In this document: positions 8,683 through 16,639 of the stretch, piece by piece
How positions within the stretch are numbered: the first letter of the stretch is position 1
How the letters are laid out: each line of letters opens with the position of its first letter
Source of the DNA: JBGAKG01 sp044224495
GTDB lineage: Bacteria > Myxococcota_A > Polyangia > Polyangiales > Polyangiaceae
Direction of reading: 5' to 3'
NCBI GenBank assembly: GCA_044224495.1
Contig: JBGAKG010000004.1
Span: 372,001-436,000 of the forward strand
Length of the DNA: 64,000 nt
The notes under the pieces: model-generated
Database searches by the model: none
What the model was told of the DNA's origin: nothing
The model's input: the letters and a program-made list of their open reading frames with translations, nothing else
Translations under genes and position numbers: made by a program

Positions 8683-9519
8683 ATGCTCTCCAAAGAGGGC
8701 ATGCACGCCGAAACCCTCACCCTGAACCTCGAGCGCCGCGATCGGATCTTCCGCGCGCTCGTGGAGGCCCCGAAGAATCCGCGTCGGAACGAAGAGCACG
8801 CTGCGAGCCCTGCGATCGGGCGCGTGGCGTTCTGGTCGAGTGCGGCGATCGTGCCGCTCGCGCTGGGGCTCGGCGCGCGCGTGGCGCTCGGCGGTCGCGC
8901 CGGCTCGGCGAGCGCACTGGCCGCGCTCGCAGGCCTCGGCCTCGCGCGCTGGCAGCTCGGGCGGCACTTCACGCCGCGCGCACCGTACGTCGTCGAACGC
9001 TGCGTGGGCGAGCTCGAGATTCGGCGTCACGCCGAGTGCGCTTGCGCCGAGGTGACCTTCGAGGCGCCGTCGTTCGAGCGCGCGCTGGAGCACGGCTTCC
9101 GCCGCCTCTTCGACTACATCGACGCGGCGCACGTGCCGATGACGACACCGGTCGAGATCGCGCGCGCGGATCGCCCGGACTCCGAGGTTCTCCCCGAGCA
9201 TCGGATCGGGCAGCCCCACGCGCTCCAAGGGCGCTTCGCCGTGCGCTTCTTCCTGCCCGAGGGCGCGGCGCTCGACGAGCTTCCGCCGCCGATCGACGAC
9301 GCCATCGTGCTGCGGAAGATCGCGGCGCACCGCACGGTGACGCAGGTCTTCCGCGGGCGCGCGACGGGAGCGCGCATCGTGGACGCGCAGCGCGAGCTCC
9401 TGTCCTCCGCGCGCCACGCGCTCCTCACCGTGCGCGGCGAGCCGATCGTGGCGCTTCACGATCCGCCGACCACGCTCCCCTTCTTGCGCCGGAACGAGGT
9501 CTCGCTGCGGCTCGCGTAG
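8683..9519 (+). CDS. SOUL haem-binding family protein with N-terminal membrane segment
   Basis: 278 residues. Residues about 46-92 hold one or two hydrophobic Ala/Gly/Leu segments. The C-terminal ~185 residues match the SOUL/HBP family: YVVERCVGELEIRRH, EHGFRRLFDYIDAAHVPMTTPVEI, a FAVRFFLPEGAALDELPPP segment and VTQVFRGRATG. SOUL proteins bind haem or related tetrapyrroles, but bacterial members are essentially uncharacterised. It starts 13 bases after the preceding lipoprotein gene, so they may be co-transcribed. ATG 8701 is an alternative start. Confidence 0.85.
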   Translation: MLSKEGMHAETLTLNLERRDRIFRALVEAPKNPRRNEEHAASPAIGRVAFWSSAAIVPLALGLGARVALGGRAGSASALAALAGLGLARWQLGRHFTPRAPYVVERCVGELEIRRHAECACAEVTFEAPSFERALEHGFRRLFDYIDAAHVPMTTPVEIARADRPDSEVLPEHRIGQPHALQGRFAVRFFLPEGAALDELPPPIDDAIVLRKIAAHRTVTQVFRGRATGARIVDAQRELLSSARHALLTVRGEPIVALHDPPTTLPFLRRNEVSLRLA

Positions 9520-9530
9520 CCTCTGCGGAA

Positions 9531-9572
9531 GGAAAAGAAAAAGGCGCGCGCGGCCGAAGCCACGCGCGCCTT
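9531..9572 (-). terminator. Intrinsic terminator for the Gly-Asp repeat protein gene
   Basis: A perfect 10-bp stem (aaggcgcgcg at 9541-9550 with cgcgcgcctt at 9563-9572) encloses a 12-base loop. Read on the minus strand it is followed by a T-rich run (TTTCTTTTCC, 9531-9540). It lies 25 bases after the stop codon of the minus-strand gene, in the correct orientation for that gene. Confidence 0.75.
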
Positions 9573-9597
9573 CGATCGGCATCGGGGACGGGTCGGC

Positions 9598-9936
9598 TCA
9601 GTGGCCGCCGTCGCCGCCGAGGAACTCGATCTTGCCACCGTCGCCACCGGCGAGGTTCTCGATCTTGCCACCGTCGCCGCCGAGGAACTCGATCTTGCCA
9701 CCGTCACCACCGGTGAGGTTCTCGATCTTGCCGCCGTCGCCGTCGCGCCCCTCGATCTTGCCGCCGTCGCCGCCAGTGAGGTTCACGATCTTGCCACCGT
9801 CACCGCCAGCGAACGCGACGCCGCCGTCCTTGCCCCCGAAGGAGTCGACGCTCGACGCGACCGCGGCAGCGCTGACGAGAGTGAGCGCACCGAGGGCGAC
9901 GCCAGCAACGACAATCTTCAACATCTTCGACTTCAT
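9598..9936 (-). CDS. Small secreted protein with tandem GGDGGKI repeats
   Basis: 112 residues. A signal peptide (residues 1-28, ending ASAAAVASS) is followed by about six tandem units of 10-11 residues of the form GGDGGKIExL or GGDGGKIENLA (residues 44-112), ending in GGH. The GGxGx spacing recalls calcium-binding RTX repeats, but the Asp ligand position is Lys, so ordinary RTX folding is not supported. GGAGG lies six bases before the ATG. The gene stands alone with a strong terminator, which is consistent with high-level expression of a structural, matrix or self-assembling secreted protein. Function unknown. Confidence 0.75.
   Translation of the reverse strand: MKSKMLKIVVAGVALGALTLVSAAAVASSVDSFGGKDGGVAFAGGDGGKIVNLTGGDGGKIEGRDGDGGKIENLTGGDGGKIEFLGGDGGKIENLAGGDGGKIEFLGGDGGH
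9604..9805. repeat. Tandem 30-33 bp repeats encoding GGDGGKI units
   Basis: The DNA repeats imperfectly with a 30-33 bp period around the core cgatcttgccaccgtcgcc. It is protein-coding repetition rather than a CRISPR: there are no spacers, and the frame is kept through all units. Confidence 0.8.
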
Positions 9937-10011
9937 GAATGACCTCCGAACAGGGATTGCTGCGTGTGTGGGGAGTCAGTCCCCCCACGTCGCCGGACCG
10001 GCTCACCGCGC

Positions 10012-10956
10012 TCACCAAATCGTGTCGATTCCAATGCCGCTGCCGAATTCCAGTCCCTTCAGATAGGTCCCGGACGACGAAATCGCCGCACCCAGGTGCA
10101 GATCGAGGCTCACGACGAAGCGCGAACCCAGGCGCTTCCAAAGCGCCACGGCCCCGATCGGGATGGCCCGCGCTTCGTCGGCGGTAAACGCGGCGTCGAT
10201 CCCGAGCGCACCTGCGATGCCGAGCTCGCGTCGGACGTCGGTGCCGATCCGCACCCATGTCCCAAAACGGGATGCGGTGTGCGGACGCGCCCCATCGCCC
10301 AGCAGCCACGGGGCACGAAGCCCCGCTCGGAGCACCACCTGCGCGTGGGCCGTGACGAAGAACTTGATCGTCGCATCGGGGCCCGCCATGCCGAGCCCGG
10401 AGGTGAGCTGCTCCGCCGCGAGGCGCAGGCCGAACTCCACGCGCGGCAGCGGCGGCGCGGGTGGGGGCTCGCTCGGGCGCACCGGCGGTGGAGGACGGGG
10501 CGGCGCCGGCGGAGGCTCGCTCGGCTCCGAGGCCATCCGATCGAACAGCGCGATCACCAGCTCGTCCGCCGCGATCGCGACGGCGAGCGGGAGCCCGTCG
10601 GGCGGGACGCCTTCGAGCTCCAGGTTCCGCTGGATCTCGTAGTCCTTCCGCTTCGTCTGGAGCACGACCCGAATCCGCGCGCGGTGGGGAGGGATCCACT
10701 CGACGACGATCGACGGAGACGGCGCGTCGTCCGTCCGCGCGCACGCGGCGGCGTTCTCGGCGAGCTCGGAGAAGATCTGCTCCATCGTCCGCCGTCCCAA
10801 CGTGGGATCGTTCGGATCGGGCTGGACGTCGATTCGGACCGCGCCGCGCGGCACGCACGGCGGCTCGTCGGCGCGTGCGGTCGTCGCGAGCGCGAGGCTC
10901 GCGGCGCAGGTGACGGCGATGACGATCCCCCCGTACTTGGGTTCGCTCAGCGGCAT
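10012..10956 (-). CDS. Secreted protein with Pro-rich hinge, third gene of an ECF sigma operon
   Basis: 314 residues. A signal peptide ends at about residue 29 (TTARA). A periplasmic domain of about 120 residues is followed by a Pro/Glu/Arg hinge at about 143-170 (PPPAPPRPPPPVRPSEPPP). The C-terminal part looks like a small outer-membrane beta barrel, with alternating hydrophobic strands such as VEFGLRLAAEQL and FVVSLDLHLGAAISSSG. Its start overlaps the FecR-domain gene by ten bases and a GGAG sits immediately before the ATG. It therefore belongs to the sigma/FecR operon and may be its sensor or output. No assigned family. Confidence 0.65.
   Translation of the reverse strand: MPLSEPKYGGIVIAVTCAASLALATTARADEPPCVPRGAVRIDVQPDPNDPTLGRRTMEQIFSELAENAAACARTDDAPSPSIVVEWIPPHRARIRVVLQTKRKDYEIQRNLELEGVPPDGLPLAVAIAADELVIALFDRMASEPSEPPPAPPRPPPPVRPSEPPPAPPLPRVEFGLRLAAEQLTSGLGMAGPDATIKFFVTAHAQVVLRAGLRAPWLLGDGARPHTASRFGTWVRIGTDVRRELGIAGALGIDAAFTADEARAIPIGAVALWKRLGSRFVVSLDLHLGAAISSSGTYLKGLEFGSGIGIDTIW
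10795..10807. repeat. Interrupted palindrome TCCCA-ACG-TGGGA
   Basis: Exact copy of the T[A/C]CCA-N3-TGG[G/T]A motif, inside the 10012-10956 gene. Confidence 0.6.
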
Positions 10957-12062
10957 CTCCGGGTGACGCTAACGCGATGCAGCCCGTCCGGCCACGCTGC
11001 GAGGTACCGCTCGCGCGCATCGATGCACTCGGCGTGGCGTCCCTCGGCGTCGAGCGCCTGCACGCGGCGGGCCTCGGCGTCTTCCCGGAAGTTGCCGTTC
11101 GGGTCGAGCACGATGGCGTCGTCGAGGGCTTCGCGCGCCGCCGCGGGCTCGTCGAGCTCGTCGAGGCGCAGGCGCCCGAGCTCGAGCGCGGCGAGGCCGG
11201 CGCGCTTGTCGGAACGGTGGCCCTTGCGGAGCGCGTCGAACGCGGTGGCGGCTTGCGCGGGGTGGCCGCTCAGACGTGCCGCCTCGGCCAAGAGGAACAG
11301 CTCGTCGGCCGTCGCCACGGTACAGCGCGCGTCGAAGTCGCTCGCGACCATCGCGTACGCATCGAGGTAGCGACCGTCGCGGTAGGTCTCCACGAAGCGC
11401 GGCGGCAAGTGCGTGCGCGGCGCGGGCTCCCGCGGACGACCGGCATCGACGACGGGCGTGCTCGCATCGAGCGTCGACGCGGCGGCGGGCGCCTTCGTGG
11501 TGGCGACCCACGTCTCGCCGGCGGCGAGGAAGCGGGGGTGCCCCGGGTCGTCCTTGCGATCGATCCGGACGCGGCCCTCGTCGACGCCGACCTCGACGTC
11601 GGTCGGGTTCCTCACGTCGACGTGGAACTTGGTGCCGACGACCTCGACGTCCGCCGCGGTCCCGGCGCCGACGGTGAACTTGCGCCCGTCCACGTGCGTC
11701 ACCTGCAGATCGAGGTGACCCCGCTCCACCTGGAGTCGCACGTCGCGGCCCGAGACGCGGACGAGGAGCAAACGCGTGGACGAGCCCATGACGAGCCGCG
11801 TGCCGTCGGCGAGCACGAGCGTCTGGCTCTCGCCTTCGTCCGTCTCGAGCGCGGCGCCGTCGATCGCGTTCGTGTCGAGCGAGCGCGGCCGGAACACGAG
11901 CGCGAGGATCGCGAGGACGGCGAGGGCGAACGCCGTCACCGGCACCCAGCGGCGGCGCGGCTTCGGCTGCGGGAGCGCGGCGGAGATGGCCTTCCAGTTC
12001 CGCTCGATGCGCTCGGGCGGAGGGGCCGTCTCCATGAAGCGCGACAGCTTGCGGTCGCTCAT
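10947..12062 (-). CDS. FecR-domain membrane protein with TPR-like C-terminus (candidate anti-sigma factor)
   Basis: 371 residues. A cytoplasmic head of about 38 residues (ERIERNWKAISAAL) resembles a short anti-sigma helix, then one membrane segment at about 39-58. A FecR domain covers about 85-180 (GSSTRLLLVRVSGRDVRL, VVGTKFHVDV, VGVDEGRVRI). The periplasmic C-terminal part, from about 230, has TPR-like helix pairs rich in Ala and Leu. The ATG overlaps the sigma-factor stop (ATGA). By analogy with FecR-type regulators it should hold the ECF sigma factor at the membrane until a periplasmic signal arrives. The signal is unknown. Confidence 0.82.
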   Translation of the reverse strand: MSDRKLSRFMETAPPPERIERNWKAISAALPQPKPRRRWVPVTAFALAVLAILALVFRPRSLDTNAIDGAALETDEGESQTLVLADGTRLVMGSSTRLLLVRVSGRDVRLQVERGHLDLQVTHVDGRKFTVGAGTAADVEVVGTKFHVDVRNPTDVEVGVDEGRVRIDRKDDPGHPRFLAAGETWVATTKAPAAASTLDASTPVVDAGRPREPAPRTHLPPRFVETYRDGRYLDAYAMVASDFDARCTVATADELFLLAEAARLSGHPAQAATAFDALRKGHRSDKRAGLAALELGRLRLDELDEPAAAREALDDAIVLDPNGNFREDAEARRVQALDAEGRHAECIDARERYLAAWPDGLHRVSVTRRCR

Positions 12063-12679
12063 GTGGCCTCCGCTGCGGTCGTTGCCGTGTCTTCGTCGTC
12101 GTCTTCGAGGAACACGGCGATCGCCCCCTCGGCCTTCGCGATGCGACGCTTCACGGTCGCGAGCGAGGCGCCCGTCCATTCTGCGATCTCTTCGAGCGTC
12201 GCGCCCTCGACCCGGCGAAGGAGCAAGGCGACGCGCAGATCGGACGGGAGCTCCTTCACGATCCGGTAGATACGGGCGAGCTCCGCCTTGGCTTCCGCCG
12301 GGGCGGCGCGGGAGAGCACCGAGTCGACATCGGGATCCCCCTCCTTGCGGATCAAGCCGAGCCGCGAAAGCAGGCGCCGCCGCCGAAAGAGCTTCGACAC
12401 CTTCCGCACCACCATGCCGCCGACCCAAGAGCGGAACGACGCGGGTTGTTCGAGCCGATCGAGCTGCTCGAACGCGGTGATGAAGGTGTCCTGGAGGACG
12501 TCGTCCACGCTGTCGTCGCGCCCGAGCAGGCGGCGCGCGAGGCCGTGCGCGAACGCGACGTGGCGGCGATAGAGCGCTTCGAAGGCCCAACCCTCCTTCG
12601 CGCGCGCGGCGACGACGAGGGCCGCGTCCGAAGGACCGCCCGACGTACGTTCAGGTGCGCTGCGTTGGGCGAGACCCAC
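12059..12679 (-). CDS. RNA polymerase ECF sigma factor
   Basis: 206 residues. Region 2 lies at about 37-93 (ALYRRHVAFAHGLARRLL, VLQDTFITAFEQLDRL, FRSWVGGMVVRK). Region 4 lies at about 144-185 (LPSDLRVALLLRRVEGATLEEIAEWTGASLATVKRR). The start is GTG. It is first in a coupled three-gene operon with a FecR-domain protein and a secreted barrel-like protein, so it is most likely controlled by the FecR protein at the membrane. The short acidic tail (EDDDEDTA) is unusual but not disruptive. The 71-base gap to the divergent gene probably holds both promoters. Confidence 0.92.
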   Translation of the reverse strand: MGLAQRSAPERTSGGPSDAALVVAARAKEGWAFEALYRRHVAFAHGLARRLLGRDDSVDDVLQDTFITAFEQLDRLEQPASFRSWVGGMVVRKVSKLFRRRRLLSRLGLIRKEGDPDVDSVLSRAAPAEAKAELARIYRIVKELPSDLRVALLLRRVEGATLEEIAEWTGASLATVKRRIAKAEGAIAVFLEDDDEDTATTAAEAT

Positions 12680-12750
12680 GGTTCAAGCGAGTACCACGAA
12701 CGCGGGAAAACGGCTCACGGGCGGGGTCGCGGCGGTAGGATGACGCCGAA

Positions 12751-13539
12751 ATGCTCGAGGCACTACGACGACGCGTCCCCGAAGGTCGCACCCTGCCCAC
12801 CGCGCTCTCCGAGGTCGGGGCGTTCGTGAAGTTGAGGACCAAGGACCCGCGTACTCTCACGCACGAAGAGCTCGGCCGAACGCTCGTGCCCTTTTTGGTG
12901 CTCGGTGATGGGGGTGTCGTCGCGCTCTGGTATCGCGAGCGCGGCGAGCCTCCCGTCGTTCACGTGAGCAGCGAGGGCGAGCACCGCGTGGTCGCCAAGG
13001 ACGTCCGCGACTTCGTCGCTCGGCTCGGGGCGGGGAAGACCGGCGTGCCGGAGCTCGACGACGATCCCAAGTTGGTACGCGCGCGCGCCCGCCGCGCCAC
13101 TCCGAAGACCAAGCCCGCGTCGCTCGCCGCGCTCCAGACCGCGTTGCGGAAGGTGGTGGCGGCGGCCGAGCCACGGCCCGAGTCGTCGGTCGACGGCACG
13201 AAGCTCTGCCAAGGGCTCCTGCGCGCGACCGCGTCCCTCGTGACGAAGGGGTACTTCGGCCCCTACGATCGGCGGCTCGGGAGCTGGTCGGTGCGCTGTC
13301 GGGCGCAGAAGGTCGGCGGCGCGTGGCAGCTCGAGGATGCGCGGCCGACGAAGACGGGCGAGTTCGCATGGCAGCCGACCCAGCACGAGGCGCTCGTTCT
13401 CGCGTGGCCGAAGCTCCTCGAGCTCGTGAAAGACAAGCGTCGCCCCGCCTACGAGCTCACGATCTACAGCTACCCCACCGGGCGGGGCATCTCGATCGAC
13501 CGGGATCGGCAGCTTCGGCTCGTCGACGCGAGCAAGTAA
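12751..13539 (+). CDS. Unknown protein, possibly SMI1/KNR4 (SUKH)-like
   Basis: 262 residues, no signal peptide or membrane segment. Residues about 46-95 (LVPFLVLGDGGVVALWYRERGEPPVVHVSSEGEHRVVAKDVRDFVARL) resemble the core of SMI1/KNR4 proteins, where an 'FA-DG-GG-ALW' strand pair is followed by a 'P-V-x-SEG' segment. The similarity is weak. Bacterial SUKH proteins often act as immunity proteins, but no toxin is adjacent. The C-terminal 140 residues are unrecognised, with Arg/Lys-rich linker residues at 110-125. Confidence 0.5.
   Translation: MLEALRRRVPEGRTLPTALSEVGAFVKLRTKDPRTLTHEELGRTLVPFLVLGDGGVVALWYRERGEPPVVHVSSEGEHRVVAKDVRDFVARLGAGKTGVPELDDDPKLVRARARRATPKTKPASLAALQTALRKVVAAAEPRPESSVDGTKLCQGLLRATASLVTKGYFGPYDRRLGSWSVRCRAQKVGGAWQLEDARPTKTGEFAWQPTQHEALVLAWPKLLELVKDKRRPAYELTIYSYPTGRGISIDRDRQLRLVDASK
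13065..13077. repeat. Interrupted palindrome TCCCA-AGT-TGGTA
   Basis: Exact copy of the T[A/C]CCA-N3-TGG[G/T]A motif, inside the 12751-13539 gene. Confidence 0.6.
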
Positions 13540-14553
13540 TCATCGGCAGAGGCCGACGAGCTTGCCTGGCTCCAACATCAGCTCGCACTTGGCGAGCACG
13601 TCCATCGCGAGCACTCCGTCGCGCGGGCAGAACTCGTCCTTCTTCCCCGGGATCAGGTCCACGTCGAAGTTGCCTTCGACCGCGCCGACGCTCACCTTCA
13701 CGTCCTTGAGGAGCTTCGGCGTCACCTTGCCCGACGCCGCGTACACCTGCTCCTTCGAGTCGATCGCGCGCGGCAGGAGCTTCGCGCCCGGGGGCGACGA
13801 CATGAGCAAATCGGAGTGGTGCGCTCCCGTGTCGAGGAGGAGCTTCACCGGCTCGCCGTCGATCGTGCCCGCCACGACGTAGGCGAGCCCTTGGATGGGG
13901 CTCTCCTTGTCCTCGCACAGCGTGACCGGATCGAGCGTGAGCGCCGCGCCGAGCGTGCTGCTCATGGGCGATCCGCGCTTCACCGCGCGCATCTCCTTGT
14001 GCGGAAAATCCAGGACGATCGCCTCGTTCGGGCCCGCGAGCTTCTGCGGCGAGATGAACACGCCGATGCCGAGCTTCGTCACCGCGTCGGGCACGTCCGT
14101 CACGAGCAGCGGCTCGTCGGGGAGGGAGCCCCAACCCGGGATCTCGACCTGCGGGTGGAGCGCCCGCCGCGTCTCGATCGAGTGGCCGGTGTGGTCGGTC
14201 CCCGTGTCGCCGAAGCGTTGCAGGGTGAGGTTCGTCTTGCGCGCGATCCAGCCCGCGATGACGGTGGAGTTCGCGCCCGTGTCGACGAGCGCGATCGTCT
14301 CGGTGCCGGCGACGGTGACCTTCACGACCGGGAGCGGGAACGGTCGCCCTTGGATCGCGAACTCGAGCGGGACCTTGCGGAGGGCCTCGACCGTCGTGCC
14401 CGCCGGAGCCCCGCCGTCGGCCTTGGTACCATTTTGGGACGACGCAGAGCCCGTCGGGGCCGTGGTGGGCTTGCCCGAGGAGTTGGCCGAGGGGCTGCAC
14501 GCGCCGGCGGCGACGACGAGCGCCCCCGCCAGCGCGAAGAGCCGAGCGCTCAC
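13540..14553 (-). CDS. Retropepsin-like aspartyl protease lipoprotein with two DTG motifs
   Basis: 337 residues. A signal peptide ends in a GAC lipobox at about 19, then a Ser/Thr/Gly linker. Two retropepsin-like half domains follow: ALVDTGANSTVI and LLLDTGAHHSDLL, each with the catalytic Asp-Thr-Gly. A single chain with two DTG sites can form a pseudo-dimeric active site. It is predicted to be a periplasmic membrane-anchored peptidase. The GTG start overlaps the stop of the aldolase gene (GTGA), so it is translationally coupled to a glycolytic enzyme, which is an odd pairing. A second lipoprotein of the same type is at 32262-33167. Confidence 0.8.
   Translation of the reverse strand: MSARLFALAGALVVAAGACSPSANSSGKPTTAPTGSASSQNGTKADGGAPAGTTVEALRKVPLEFAIQGRPFPLPVVKVTVAGTETIALVDTGANSTVIAGWIARKTNLTLQRFGDTGTDHTGHSIETRRALHPQVEIPGWGSLPDEPLLVTDVPDAVTKLGIGVFISPQKLAGPNEAIVLDFPHKEMRAVKRGSPMSSTLGAALTLDPVTLCEDKESPIQGLAYVVAGTIDGEPVKLLLDTGAHHSDLLMSSPPGAKLLPRAIDSKEQVYAASGKVTPKLLKDVKVSVGAVEGNFDVDLIPGKKDEFCPRDGVLAMDVLAKCELMLEPGKLVGLCR
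14427..14439. repeat. Interrupted palindrome TACCA-TTT-TGGGA
   Basis: Exact copy of the T[A/C]CCA-N3-TGG[G/T]A motif, in the linker-coding part of the retropepsin-like gene. Confidence 0.6.
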
Positions 14554-15473
14554 GCGTCCTTGAAGATCTTCATGACGTCGCCGAGGAGCTTCAGCGCCTC
14601 GGGACGGGGACGCTGGAAGGCGTTGCGGCCCATGATCGAGCCGAACGCGCCGCCCTTCGCGATCTCCTTCACCTCGGCGAGGAGCTCGTCGGTCCCCTTC
14701 GCCTCGCCACCCGAGAAGATGACGATGCGCTTGCCGTTGAACGCGCTCTGCACGCAGTGGCGCACGCGGTCCGAGAGGTTCTTCGTCGGGATGGAGTACT
14801 TCTCGAAGACCTTCTTCGCCTCGGGCTGCTCGATGTGGTCCTTCGGCGGCTTGATCTTGATGACGTGCGCGCCGAGCTGGGCGGCGATCTGCGCCGCGTA
14901 GGCGGTGACGTCGGCGGCGGTCTCGCCGTCCTTCGAGAGGCCGTTGCCGCGCGGGTAGGCCCAGAGAATCGTGGGGAGGCCGACGTCCTTCGCCTCGTGA
15001 ATGAGCTCGCGCAGGTCCTCGTACATGCGGTTGCGCTGCCCGGAGCCCGGGTAGATGGTGTAGCCGATGCCGACGCAGCCGAGGCGCTGCGCGTCCTTCA
15101 CGCAGCCGGTGACCGCCGAGATCGGCTGGTCCATCTTCGGGAGCGTGTCGGAGTTGTTGAGCTTGAGGATGAGCGGGATCTGACCGGCGTAGCGGTCGGC
15201 CACGGCCTCGAGGAAGCCGAGCGGCGCCGCGTAGGCGTTGCAGCCGGAGTCGACCGCGAGCTGGGCGTGGTAGTCGGGATCGTAGCCGTCCGGGTTGGGC
15301 TGGAAGGAGCGGGCGGGACCGTGCTCGAAGCCCTGGTCGACCGGGAGGATCACCATCTTGCCCGTGCCGGCGAGGGTGCCGTGGTTCATCAGGCGCGCGA
15401 GGTTCGCCTTCACGCCGGGGTTGTCGGACCCGTACCAGCTCAAGATCTGCTTCACACGATCGGTCATCGCCAT
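14550..15473 (-). CDS. fbaB: Class I fructose-bisphosphate aldolase (DhnA/FbaB type)
   Basis: 307 residues from the ATG at 15473, which follows AGGAG at eight bases; an upstream TTG and a downstream ATG are alternatives. Family signatures are clear: GKMVILPVDQGFEHGP, LKLNNSDTLPKMDQP, GCVGIGYTIYPGS, PTILWAYPRGNGL, and HVIKIKPPKDHIEQ with the expected Schiff-base Lys in the VIKIKPP strand, then IFSGGEAKG and GSIMGRNAFQR. It interconverts fructose-1,6-bisphosphate with dihydroxyacetone phosphate and glyceraldehyde-3-phosphate in the cytoplasm. It is divergent from fructose-1,6-bisphosphatase, so the pair forms the core of gluconeogenesis. Confidence 0.95.
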   Translation of the reverse strand: MAMTDRVKQILSWYGSDNPGVKANLARLMNHGTLAGTGKMVILPVDQGFEHGPARSFQPNPDGYDPDYHAQLAVDSGCNAYAAPLGFLEAVADRYAGQIPLILKLNNSDTLPKMDQPISAVTGCVKDAQRLGCVGIGYTIYPGSGQRNRMYEDLRELIHEAKDVGLPTILWAYPRGNGLSKDGETAADVTAYAAQIAAQLGAHVIKIKPPKDHIEQPEAKKVFEKYSIPTKNLSDRVRHCVQSAFNGKRIVIFSGGEAKGTDELLAEVKEIAKGGAFGSIMGRNAFQRPRPEALKLLGDVMKIFKDA

Positions 15474-15607
15474 GGCCAAAGCTCCTTCGAGAACAGGTGC
15501 GAAACGTACTCGGCCGGCCGACGGGGAACAAGCGTGGAACGTGACTCATGTCTGAGTGACGCGGCGGGGCTTGCGGCGCCCGCGCTCCTTCGCGAAAACC
15601 CCTCATC

Positions 15608-16639
15608 ATGCACGAGCCGAACTCGCACCTTCCGCCCCCGGTCGCCCCCGTCCTCGGGACCACGCTCCGGGACCACGTCCTCGCCGGCATGCGCGCCGCG
15701 CCGGGCGCCACGGGCGAGTTCACCTCGCTCCTCTCCCACGTGTCGCTCGCCATCCGCATCATCGCGAGTCGCGTGCGCTCGGCCGGGCTCGCCAACATGC
15801 TCGGCTACACGGGTGAGACGAACGTCCAAGGCGAAGAGGTGCAGAAGCTCGACGCCTTCGCGAACGACGTGCTCATCAACGTGCTCGAGCGGAGCGGGCA
15901 CTGCGGCATCATCGGCTCGGAGGAGCTCGACACCGCGCGCACCGCCGGTCACCCCGGGAAGTACGTCGTCCTCTTCGACCCGCTCGACGGTTCGAGCAAC
16001 ATCGACACGAACGTGTCGATCGGGACGATCTTCGCGGTCCTGCGCCGCACCGACCCGACCTCGCCGCCGGGGATCAACGAAGCGCTGCGCCCGGGGCGCG
16101 ACCTGATCGCCGCCGGCTACTCCGTCTACGGTCCCTCCACCACGCTCGTGCTCTCGACCGGGCAGGGCGTCCACGGCTTCACGCTCGACCCCAACGTCGG
16201 CGAGTTCTTCCTGTCGCACGCGAACGTGCGTTGTCCCGCGCGGGGCGCGACCTACTCGGTGAACGAGGGCAACTACGCGCGCTGGTCCGAGGGCGTGCAG
16301 AAGTGGAGCCGCTGGGTGAAGGAAGAGGACAAGGCGACGAATCGCCCGCTCGGGCACCGCTACGTCGGCTCGCTCGTCGCCGACGCGCACCGCACGCTGC
16401 TGAAGGGCGGCATCTTCGCGTATCCGCGCGACAAGAAGAGCCCGGACGGGAAGCTGCGGCTCTTGTACGAGGCGAACCCGATGGCGTTCATCTTCGAGAA
16501 CGCGGGGGGTGCTGGTACCGACGGCGAGAAGCCCATCCTCGACATCTCGCCGACGAAGATGCATCAGCGCACGCCGCTGATCCTCGGCTCCAAGGAAGAC
16601 GTCGCCGCGTTCGGCGAGTTCTCGACGGGGAAGCGATGA
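15608..16639 (+). CDS. fbp: Fructose-1,6-bisphosphatase class I
   Basis: 343 residues, usual for the family. Metal and substrate motifs are present: GSEELDTA, VVLFDPLDGSSNIDTNVSIGTIFAV, AAGYSVYGPSTTLVLSTG, RYVGSLVADAHRTLLKGGIFAYP and LRLLYEANPMAFIFENAGG. It removes the 1-phosphate from fructose-1,6-bisphosphate, the committed step of gluconeogenesis. The 134-base region shared with the divergent aldolase gene should contain both promoters; I see no clear operator there. The downstream DUF4412 lipoprotein is coupled by an ATGA overlap. Confidence 0.95.
   Translation: MHEPNSHLPPPVAPVLGTTLRDHVLAGMRAAPGATGEFTSLLSHVSLAIRIIASRVRSAGLANMLGYTGETNVQGEEVQKLDAFANDVLINVLERSGHCGIIGSEELDTARTAGHPGKYVVLFDPLDGSSNIDTNVSIGTIFAVLRRTDPTSPPGINEALRPGRDLIAAGYSVYGPSTTLVLSTGQGVHGFTLDPNVGEFFLSHANVRCPARGATYSVNEGNYARWSEGVQKWSRWVKEEDKATNRPLGHRYVGSLVADAHRTLLKGGIFAYPRDKKSPDGKLRLLYEANPMAFIFENAGGAGTDGEKPILDISPTKMHQRTPLILGSKEDVAAFGEFSTGKR

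Noticed and set aside
9604..9805. Possible CRISPR array
   Set aside because: The repeats are contiguous without spacers and keep one reading frame through a signal-peptide protein; there are no cas genes.
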